A stretch of 64,000 nucleotides of DNA from Adineta steineri. Lineage: Eukaryota; Rotifera; Eurotatoria; Adinetida; Adinetidae. The notes beneath the pieces were generated by a model, which worked only from the letters and a program-made list of their open reading frames with translations, did no database searches and was not told where the DNA came from. Numbering within the stretch: the stretch's first letter is position 1; each line of letters begins with the position of its first letter. Positions 54,818 through 64,000 of this stretch are shown here, piece after piece. Made by a program: the position numbers and the translations under genes. The stretch spans positions 573,390 through 637,389 of the forward strand of contig CAJNOI010000034.1 of the NCBI GenBank assembly GCA_905250115.1. The letters run 5' to 3'.

Positions 54818-56254
54818 TTACGTGTTGAAAGAAAAAAACGAAAAAGAATGATATGAAATATAAAATAGTATTATATGTTTATTTGGATTATTCATAATAG
54901 AACGTTGTCTTCTGTGTCATGTCATGGACGTCATCGAGCCAGGTGAATACAAAGAACAAGAATAAATTATTCACTTTTTCTAACTCTCTTCAAAGATAAG
55001 AAATAATATTCCCACTAACAAAAAAACACATATTTGCATTGTAAATAATATACATTAAAAGTCTTGCAGTATTTTCTTTTGTTTTTAAATCCTATATTGA
55101 GATTACGCAAGGAGAGAAATCAAATGATCGAGTCTTTTTTTATTAACGACCAGTTTCGTCTTTTGATAAATTATCAATCTATTCAATATTAAAATTTTGA
55201 TATTAAATAGTAAAAGTCTTGTATCAGTTCACTTTTTTGACGTTTTCCTTTTCGACATTTTTATATTCGACCAGAGTTGAGTTTACCCTGAACTTTGTAT
55301 TTGTTTAATTATCTGAGAGCACATTTCGAAAAGAGTATCAATTATCGACATGCAAATCGATTGCTGAAAAGCAAGTTAAGACTAGCAGATTGAATTTGTC
55401 TTTTCTCTCAACGGTAGTTAAGCCTGTTTTGCAATCGATCAACACTCACCCTCAGCAGTGAATGATAATAATAAATGAATAGAAGATCTTGGAATATATG
55501 TGTGGCTGAGTGTAGATGTGGACGTGGGTGCCGATTTAAGAAGAATATAACATCCACACCCACACTCGAATTTTTATACATATTTGATATTGGTCTATTT
55601 AAACTAACATTTACTTCTTCTTTCCTTTGCTCATATGTTAGTTGATTCAGCTTTTTATTCTAATTGCAATCAATTATTTTTATTATTTTGGAATAGAAAA
55701 AATTAGATTACTTTGTAAAAACATCTACAAACGTCTTAATTTCTTACTTTTTCCTAATGTCATACTCTCTTACAAAAAAAAACAACATTATTTCGAATTT
55801 CACATTTTTTGCATTTTAATGATATCAGATTGTCTTTTATTCCATCTGCAATTCATATCATTCAATATTATAAAATAAAATTATACGATTTATTCTTCGA
55901 TTTATATTATAAAAATCTTGAAAACAAAATCTAAACAACATGATTATATTCTCCGTCAATTTAAATTCTTCCCATTAGTCACAAACAATATTCTTCCATA
56001 TAATTATTTTAAGTTAAATGTTTTCTTATGATTCATAGAAAAAAAGCGTTGTGCAACAAATAAAAGTAGGGCAAACCCGTTTTGTCTTATTGGCATAGAA
56101 ACTAAACATTTCTTTTTGCGTTCTTTTTTCCTCAACGTTCATTTTCCTATATGAGAATTTAAAAAAATGTAAAAAAACACTCCAAACTATAAAGACAAAT
56201 TATTTCTACACAATTTCTCCAACAGTCATACACACATATATAAACAAATAAATC
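54818..56254. other. divergent intergenic region
   Basis: 1.4 kb between the F-box/LRR gene (minus) and the thioredoxin-like gene (plus). Very AT-rich and without a convincing exon. Contains the inverted TGTGGG-like motif pair at 55507-55568. Confidence 0.45.
55507..55568. repeat. foldback with TGTGGG/CCCACA-type arms
   Basis: The left arm (gctgagtgtagatgtggacg) and the right arm (catccacacccacactcg) are imperfect inverted repeats. Their core matches the TGTGGG motif known as the telomeric repeat of bdelloid rotifers. Related foldbacks occur at 23573-23634, 44202-44233 and 51738-51816. Confidence 0.5.
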
Positions 56255-56757
56255 ATGGCTGGTGTCGCAAAATTATTTGATGGACATGTTCTTGATAAAT
56301 CGAACAAAGAGATTAATCTTAATGATGATCAATATAAAGGAAAAGTAGTTGGTCTTTATTTTAGTGCTCATTGGTACGTTTAGTTTGTCTTGAAAAAGAA
56401 AAAAAAAGATTAGAAATTTTTTCTTTTTTTATCAGGTGTCCACCATGTCGTAATTTTACTCCAAAATTAGTTGAATTTTATAACAAACATGCACAAGAGA
56501 AAAATTTTGACATTATTTTTGTAAGTTCTGATCGTGATGAAGCAGCTTTTAATGATTATTATAAAGATATGCCTTGGCTAGCATTATCTTTTAAAGATCG
56601 TAAAAATAAAGAGGAATTATCAAAAAAATTCAATATATCTGGAATTCCAACATTAATTTTAATTGATGGTGATTCAGGGGATATTATTTGTACTGATGCA
56701 AGAAACTATATTCAACATGAAGATGAAAATGGTGACAATTTTCCATGGAAATCATAA
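56255..56757 (+). CDS. tryparedoxin/nucleoredoxin-like thioredoxin-fold protein
   Basis: Two exons, 56255-56373 and 56436-56757, total 441 nt (146 aa); the intron interrupts the Trp codon of the active site. The protein reads KGKVVGLYFSAHW then CPPCRNFTPKLVEFY, giving the redox motif WCPPC. It continues with FDIIFVSSDRDEAAFNDYYK, MPWLAL and NISGIPTLILID, which carries the cis-Pro loop. These are the hallmarks of the tryparedoxin/nucleoredoxin family. It should reduce or isomerise disulfides in cytosol or nucleus. Length fits a single-domain tryparedoxin-like protein; vertebrate nucleoredoxin is about three times longer. No signal peptide. The gene looks complete. Confidence 0.92.
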
Positions 56758-57150
56758 TAAACTATTTCCGTTGTTTTTTTCTTCACTGCCATTCATTTTA
56801 ATATCACACAAAACTGCTTTAATTTCATTAAATAAAATTTATATCATATAAAATATTGTCATTATGAAAGAGTTTTCTTAAGCATGAATGCCACTCAATA
56901 TAAACAAAACTTTTGATCAAGATTCGGTCATAAGAGCGAAATTAAAATAGATTCAAAATAATTACAAAATTTCTTCTTCTCATGCGACCTCAATGGAAAT
57001 TTCTATGACTAATGATGAAAAAATGACTTTGTATAATATAGAGGTTTGAACAGTCATTCAATATAGCCATCTTTGTTATTAATTTTTGAATACATTATTT
57101 TACTTTTTTTCTACACTGAAGATATGCTTTCTTACAAAACTGATGACAGT
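56758..57150. other. 3' flank, no gene seen
   Basis: AT-rich sequence between the thioredoxin-like gene and the pogo-like element. Confidence 0.5.
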
Positions 57151-57787
57151 TACAGTCGAATCCACTTATTAGAGCTTTGTTTAGGTGCTTTTTTTGCGAT
57201 TTTAGCCCGTATAAATGAGCTTGTTTATTTATACGACTATAAATATGCATTTATGTTCTTCTTCTTTTCTTTTTTGTTAGTCAACCTCCAAGAATTTTTC
57301 CTTCTTCCTTTGTTCTATATATTGTTCCTCATTTTTCGTTGAATCTTTATTTTTCAAAGTCGATTGTGATAAGGAAGCCGAATGTTTTGGAAATCTCGCG
57401 AATGCCGAAATTTGCATTTCAGTGAAACTAAATCGGCAAGAAAAGGTCGATTTAGAGGAAGTAGAAGCCGGAATTGTTGATAAATCGATGCCTGATGTTT
57501 TTCATAAAGATGTGCTGCTGCATTTTTCGATAGTTCTCAAATATTTGGAAGAGAATTTTACAGATTATAATTCATATTATGATATCGAAGACATGATCGA
57601 AAAGAACGTTTTAATTAATTAGACTTAAAATAAACTTATGTATGTGATATATACTAAATACTTAATAAATGTTGACAAGAATCAAGTTTTACACTGTTTC
57701 ACATATAGTTCGCATAAAGGAGCGGTCTGGATATAAGAGCTACTTTTTGAGACGCTGACCGCGCTCTTATTAGCGGATTAGACTGTA
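57151..57787 (+). mobile_element. short pogo/Tigger-like DNA transposon with TIRs and TA target duplication
   Basis: Left end cagtcgaatccacttattag then agc (57153 on) and right end gctcttattagcggattaga then ctg (to 57785) are inverted repeats matching at about 20 of 23 positions, and both are flanked by TA. The element is about 633 bp. Inside, 57355-57622 on the plus strand encodes a piece like the C-terminal tail of pogo/Tigger transposases (ECFGNLANAEICISVKL, then an acidic EEVEAG stretch and VLKYLEENFTDYNSYYDI). The DDE catalytic core is absent, so this is an internally deleted, non-autonomous copy. It inserted between two host genes. Confidence 0.75.
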
Positions 57788-58144
57788 TTGCTTTTCTCCT
57801 ATGCTCAAGTCTTTCTTTCTTATATAGAAGTGTGTGCTATATGTAGTATAAACCTATTCTGGAGATATAAAGTAGTATAGAAAACGGTGATAGAATTAGT
57901 TTCCAGTTCATTATCACAGCAACAAACACAAGATCTTTGTGTGTAAACAAAAAAAGAAAAGGTTATAATGCATGATGATCGAAGTACTTTTTTATTTGAA
58001 TAAAATATAGATTCTCGAGTACATAACACACAGTATTATAGGATGATATGCAATAAAATACTGTTCAGATAAATAAGCGATTAATGTCAAAAAAAAGTTT
58101 GTGTATTGATTTATTATTCAATTGTCTTTCTCTTCGCAGTATTA
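57788..58144. other. 3' flank of TRPA-like gene, no gene seen
   Basis: AT-rich spacer between the pogo-like element and the channel gene stop. A short open frame (58029-57820 minus) lacks coding features. Confidence 0.5.
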
Positions 58145-61100
58145 TCAGTCATCGTCGTTTGATGTTATTTTGAGTTTGATATCGTCCTGAATTTTTTCGT
58201 CGAAGAAATGGTTCTTCGTGTAGTGCCATGCTTTTTGACAGCAACCATGTGCTCTTTGATCAAATGTTAACAAGGCAACAGGTTGAGAAGACATACGTGA
58301 TTTTCTATTCCAATATTTGCAACAACATACAAATTTTATGAATCGATGAAACTGTAAACGTAGGATTTCACCATCTGACACAAAATTGTAGAGCATCTGA
58401 TTGCGCCAACGAGTACCTTCATCCATTAAAGTTGGAATTTCACCAACGGCGAGACCTAACAGAGAAAAATATGTCATCATTGTGAAGATTTTATGGAACT
58501 CGAATTGTTTAACTTATAGTCTTTCACCTAAAAGATATGTCAATAAAGACTATTTTATCGTGTTACTGACGCTACAATAATGTCTGACTCTTCTTTACTG
58601 CTTTTGCCCCGTCATAAAAGAAAAATGATTAGTTTAATTCTCTTGGACTGGAACTTTTGGACAATTTATACTCAGAATTTTTCTCAACTACTTGGTGAAT
58701 AGATTGCTAAATATGAGAATCTAAAATAATGATTTGGAAGAGTTCTCTTACCAATCATGAGATTAACAATAAAAATGCAGAAAACAATGGCTGTCAAAAT
58801 AATAATGACATAGACAAGCTTGTAATATGCTACTTGGTCAGGTGTGCTGTAAAGTCGACTCTCATAACCAAGATCGAACATCATTAAACTTGTACGTAAA
58901 AGTGCTTCAATAGGCGTAGCGAACACAGGCTGATTTTGCAATAACATCCAGTATGTAAAACCGAATCCACAGATAATAATTAACAATACAGGTAGAAAGC
59001 GGAGAAACTTGACACAGATGACTTGAAGCATAGCTACATAGATACCAACACCTAGCCAAGGAATACAACGAACATAAGTGAGAAGATTCATCCAACAGAG
59101 AAAAAGACCCATAGCTCCAATCTGATACTGGATAGGACACCGAAAGATCACTGGATTTTGCCAGTCGTACCAGTCTAGTATATATACGAAGGAAAGCACG
59201 AGAGCAGCACCTTCTAAATAGTAAGCCCCAATGCGGAAGACCTTTGGAAAGAGAGCAATAATTTGAATACCATTCTTGACAATGAACACCGAAAAAAAAA
59301 ATACAAAGCTCGTTTAAGCCTTATATATGCATCGGTCTTTAACGCTTCGGTAACGTTCCGCAAGATGAGATTGTTTGCAACCTGTTCACATGTATCAATA
59401 TCCAACGTCATATTGAAACCAGCTAAGTCATAGAAATACTGAGGATGCTTCCCGCTGAGGATCGTCGCAGTCCACAAACCGAGCAAAACAAGGTAAAAGA
59501 GGAATGAGAACGACAACCAGTATGTGCTAAATCGTCGAAACATCTTTTTACGTAACAAGATATGAAACTGATGTGCCATTAATTTCGAATAGGCCGATTG
59601 TTGAGAAACTATGATTAGAGGATGATTTCGAACAAGTGTGTAAGCATCACGTGTATACGGCTCGCAAGCACTAACATTTTCGACACCAACAGTTGTGTTA
59701 CAACAATCAATACTGCAGCAACAATCATAAATGGCATTGAAGCCGAGTTTATGGCATCGAACTTTGCATGATCTATCTTCAAGAGGTAACTCTGCACCTA
59801 TTCAAAGAAATATTTTTCATGCGAACACAAAAAAATGATTACTATCGTCGCTGAAACGGTTGTAGACTCATCTGACTTAGAACACTGCAAGATCTTACTG
59901 AAATCGGTGTTTTCTATACGAATATTTCAGTGGGTTCTTTAGTTACATCAGATACTCCATCAATTTTTTAATTCAGCCTTTAAAATTTTTGTCTCAAACT
60001 TCACTATTGTATAGGCATATAAAAAAACAAGTTTGATTTTTTCGAACCGTAATGTATATAAAAGACTTTGTGTAACTGTATTTCTCATTTGTGATGACTA
60101 ACTATTTTTATGCGAGTTCATCATCTCAACGATAATGAGTTACTTTTTGTTGAAATTGTCAGAATATTCCTTCATTTACCAGATCTGTTATAAGCAAAGT
60201 TTCAGGTCACAATAGATTGATTCATTTTTTGAATACTTTTGTATAGGTCAAAAGTGGACAAAGCAATGGATACTCTACAATAAAGCACTATTGAACTAAG
60301 TTCATGTCTAAGTGTTTTGCTTTTCAACTTTTATATTGTGGTATATAAGTGAGCTGCATTTTTGATTATCTGAAACGTCTCTATCATTAGATGATTAGAT
60401 CGATTACTATGCAATAGGTTAGTGTAAAACTGGCCAACACTTTAGTAAAATTCAAATCGTTTTTTCTAAGAATAATGTCATTTTGTGTAAGCCTTATGAG
60501 ATCGAATGATTAATGCAATGCATACAAACTTGAATTTTGTTTATCAACATACCTTGTTTATACCACTCTTTGACTGTATACATATCTTCATAGAATTCAT
60601 AATCGTAGATCTCCTGGGATACTTTTTGACCTGCACCACCAACTTTTCGTGTTAGTTTTTCTTCTATTGTCCAAAGAGCTACATCAGGCATGTAACGAAT
60701 AAGTTTTCGCATTGGTGTATCATAAGCATCGGTGCCTTCGATGGGTTGTGCATTGCGCATCATTTCTTGCCAGTTGGAACGCTGTAAAAGATATTTGACT
60801 ATTTCCACGTGCTGCTTTTGAATACAAATTTCGAGACAATTCAAAAGTTGTGCGTTACGTATTGTTGTTGAGGCCCCCTTCTCGATCAGATACTCGACTA
60901 CATCAAGATGTCCAAATTCACAAGCAATATGGAGCGGAGTGAGTCGCCGGTCACCAATGGCATCAACTTCTATACGCACAGTTTCAATCAAATATTTGAG
61001 CACTTCAAGTTCTGAACAAAAAAATAAAAAGATATTTTTCATCAAACAGTTTCGATTCTATGCAAACCAAATCGATGCATGTAGTATTACTTACCTTTAA

Positions 61101-63661
61101 TGCCTCCATTCTTAGCCGCTATATGTAAACAAGTAAATCTGTTATTGTTGGTTGTTACATACAATCCTTTCATACGATCGTATCGATCGTCTGGCGGGAT
61201 CAGTTCCCACATTAATTCAAGGATATGAACATTTCCCTGTTCACTCGCTTCGTGAGCCACTGTTGTGCCTCGACGATTTTTAATAGATAAGAAGTCGAGT
61301 ATTAGTGAAATATTTTCATTGATTAGTTTTTTCCAAATTTCTAGTTCTTTTTTAGTATATATCTGAGCCACTAAATGCAATGGAAGGTTACCATTGCTAT
61401 CTTGTGTTTCCATTAACTTTTTGATGTTTTTATCAGAGAGTTTGCCGATGATTATATTGAGAATATCAGATGACACTTGACGCTTAGCACAAATATGCAA
61501 GATATTATCCTGTTCTACAGCTCCAACTGTCAGTAGAGGTAATTGATGCTCACCGTCTATGTTCTAAATAATAAAATGTAGTCTATGGTTTAACTATTTT
61601 GGAAAGCAATGGGCATCTTAATATATCACTATAATGTGTTTTTGAGATACATATGTTTCTAACTAGATGAGAACCAGTGCATAATACACAGTTTTGATAA
61701 AAATACTAACTAAGTGATACTATTGAATTTATTGTATTTCGAGAAAATTAAATCAAAATTGGTAGATCTACGATTGAAATTATAAATGAAAATTATAACG
61801 GATTTATGATTCTTACGGAGCTACATGAAGACAAAAACACTAGCTATATCATTGTGGAAATATTCTTTTCGTTAGACAGACCTTATAAATGATACTAATT
61901 GCTTACAGTTACGAATCATGTATATTATTTCGGTTTATCAATGTTTTTGCTTATTATGATTAAAAGAAAATGAAAGTATACTTTGATCAATTCTTGAACA
62001 CAGGCGATTGAGTTGTAAAATATCGCTGTCAGTAATGGTGTATACTCAGCGCAGTTAATCTTGCTGGTGTATCCTTTTGGTGCTGGTCTATTTATAAGCC
62101 ATCGAAGAAGAGCTACATTGTCGTAACGACACGCAAGATGAATTATTTGTTCTTTAATTTCAGGCGAAGATATTTCGAAAAGGTGTTCTAAATGATCAAA
62201 CGGCTGACATTGTCTACGTCGAGCAACCATGTCAAATACGATCAGAATTTGTGTTTTATCTTTTGTTGTGTCAATAAATATTTTCATGAGAGCATACTTG
62301 AATATTTGTTGTCCTTCCTTCTGATCGATTGATGATGGACGTGTAATCGCTGGATGAGCTGCTAAAAAGACAAGAGGTGTTCTGTTGTCTAGCGTGCAAA
62401 GATTGAAAAAATCTTTCTCTTTCGCTAATGGTTCATTCGTTATATATTCCACTAGAGAATAAAGTTGTTCTGCATTTATCGGATTAACAGGAAACACAGC
62501 AAAATGCAGTACACTTGCGTTGAATTTGCTTAATACCTATACAGAAAGATAAAATCCTTATAATATAGAATTTATATTTACATCAACTTTGGCTCCATGA
62601 TGAATCAAATACTTGATATAGCGAAGTCGACCTCGCATTGCAGCCATATGCAATGGGGTGCGACCTTCATCATCTGCATGATTGACATCGGCACCACGTT
62701 CTTCAACAAGGAATCTGATCAGATCAGGAAACTTTGTAATGCTTCCCTGTTAACATATAGAAAACACATATGTGTACGTATACTTAATACGTTCGACAAC
62801 GTCTATATATAATAGGACCTTTGAACGTAAGTTCTTTCTACATGTACGCTCACAATAGCTTTTAAAACTCTCCAGTCATCTTATACTACACGTAAGGAGG
62901 TAACTAGGACATAAGCGAAATAATTCACTTTCAAACTCTTGACAAATTCGACGAAAGCATCTGGTTCTGGACTAGAATCGGACTATTCAATGACTGTAAA
63001 TTAGAATTCTTCCCTTATGTAATTCATACGTAAATACTTACATCTCCTATACCTTGCCATATACAATTCGATTGAGATACTACATGTAAAACATTTTCAC
63101 CATTACCACCGAGAATGTTAATATCTATATTATTATTAGTTGAAATCACAAATATTGTTCATTTCGATATAAAATAATAACATACCGCATTTAGAATATT
63201 TCTTTTTTTTGGATGTTAATTTACGACATAACTCCTCATTATTACAGTCAACAGCATAATGAAGAGCTGCCCATTGTTTTTCGTCATCGAGAGTACTGAT
63301 CATTTTCTTCAACTTACTGTCTGAAATCTTTTCGTCTACGACTACACCCATAAATAGATTCCATTTTTTTGGATATTCTTTCAGATCTTCCTCCGAGGCA
63401 GCCTATACAAAGTTTATTAAATAAATAAGGACAGGATTCTTTTTGAGTTAGATAAATGTCTATTACCTCGAAGAGAAGCTCTTGAGCTGATTTTGCTTCT
63501 GATCGATCATAGTTGATCAACAGCCACTTTTCGCATTCTCGTCGAGATCCGAGTTGTTCATCGTTGGCGAGTTGAGGCGGTAAGTGAACAGGTGTAACTA
63601 CGATTGTGTCTGGCACTGACTGCACCGATAAGTCATCCCAATTAGACGTATTCCGAGACAT
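58145..63661 (-). CDS. TRPA1: TRPA1-like ankyrin-repeat cation channel, with one frame slip
   Basis: Ten exons: 63661-63467, 63402-63186, 63124-63042, 62982-62929, 62746-62582, 62536-61982, 61563-61095, 61011-60553, 59797-58752, 58455-58145. They sum to 3,554 nt, one short of a multiple of three, so about 1,184 aa are expected (human TRPA1 is 1,119). The N-terminal two thirds are ankyrin repeats (DDEGRTPLHMAAMRGRLRYI, RRLTPLHIACEFGHLDVVEY). Then come six membrane segments, a pore region (ATPIEALLRTSLMMFDLGYE) and the S6 motif VNLMIGLAVGEIP, as in TRPA channels. The tail is Cys-rich and acidic (ITSNDDD). TRPA channels sense irritants, heat or touch in sensory cells. The frame changes at a run of ten A on the plus strand (59292-59301) before the S2 region: sequencing error, allelic null or recent pseudogene. 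Confidence 0.85.
59292..59301. other. A10 homopolymer at the frame change of the TRPA-like gene
   Basis: Upstream codons read RLKRALYFFF and downstream codons SVFIVKNGIQII in a different frame. No intron fits between them. All other junctions of the gene agree in phase, so the single-base discrepancy is localised to this run. Confidence 0.75.
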
Positions 63662-63767
63662 GTGTTAGTCTATAGGGAAGATTAACCTTGAAAATTTTTC
63701 ATCGTATTTAGGAGATCTAAAGGTAAAGTCTATGTGAAAAAAGGCTCGTATAGCGTCGGAGACAAAA
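63662..63767. promoter_or_regulatory. 5' flank of TRPA-like gene
   Basis: Short sequence between the start codon and the palindromic repeat; must contain the proximal promoter or 5' UTR. No specific motif assigned. Confidence 0.3.
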
Positions 63768-64000
63768 GATTTTTTGCGATTTTTTATCTTAACTTAGAGG
63801 TCTGATCGAACCATACTCAAAACCAAAATATCAAATTATTTGGTCTAATCAGTAAAAAATATGAGTAAAATCAACATTAAAGGCTCTTTAACCTTATTTT
63901 CACTCACATTTTTCACTGATTAAGTCAAATTGGTTGATATTTTAAATTTGACTATGACTCAAACAGACCTCTCAGTTGAGATTAAAAAGTTCGAAAAAGA
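63768..64000. repeat. large imperfect palindrome (MITE or foldback element)
   Basis: Left arm about 63770-63881 and right arm about 63885-64000 are inverted copies at roughly 75-80% by eye, meeting at ttaaag-gct-ctttaa. Shared blocks include gaggtctg, aaaatatcaa and taatcagt.aaaaat.tgagt. The right arm reaches the window edge, so the element may continue. It has no coding capacity and lies about 110 nt upstream of the channel gene start. Confidence 0.7.

Overview
The window is about 70% AT and carries eukaryotic genes with many very short introns (mostly 50-70 nt, GT-AG, T-rich acceptors). The gene density, the seven-bladed VCBS/FG-GAP propeller genes, the RI-type LRR genes with F-box N-termini and the scattered transposon debris all suggest a bdelloid rotifer (Adineta/Rotaria-like). 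That assignment is an inference from style and families; no marker gene settles it. Exon models were built by hand from splice signals. For most genes the summed exon lengths come out as an exact multiple of three, which is a strong internal check.

Left part (0.4-11 kb), all on the minus strand: a compact TAF4-like gene, a complete bridge-like lipid transfer protein (BLTP3/UHRF1BP1, SHIP164 type), a secreted orphan glycoprotein and a nine-exon CDC25 phosphatase. From 11 to 14.7 kb I see no gene.

Middle part (14.7-25.5 kb): a segmental tandem duplication. Each copy holds a ~120-bp tandem array, a conserved promoter block and a three-exon gene for a secreted protein (signal peptide and Cys-rich head, Ser/Thr-rich stalk, seven 49-residue FG-GAP/VCBS repeats). 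About 5 kb with no confident gene follows.

Right part: a plus-strand C2-PDZ-DH-PH Rho exchange factor (30.6-36 kb), a minus-strand ZCCHC2/ZCCHC14-like protein (37.2-40.4 kb), a plus-strand type II membrane protein with a PLL-like propeller (41.1-43.1 kb), transposon debris (43.9-44.8 kb), a complete 24-exon ABCC4/MRP4-like transporter (46.2-51.6 kb) and a minus-strand F-box/LRR gene (51.9-54.8 kb). After these come a tryparedoxin/nucleoredoxin-like gene, a short pogo/Tigger-like element with TIRs and TA target duplication, a TRPA1-like ankyrin channel with one 1-nt frame slip at an A10 run, and a large imperfect palindrome running to the window end.

The most unusual structures are two. One is the F-box/LRR gene, in which twelve consecutive leucine-rich repeats are each encoded by an 84-nt phase-0 exon separated by 57-nt (once 56-nt) introns. 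The other is the duplicated propeller gene pair with expanding repeats at several scales. No operon-like cooperation between neighbours is evident; the genes are mostly conserved housekeeping or signalling genes interleaved with lineage-specific extracellular genes.
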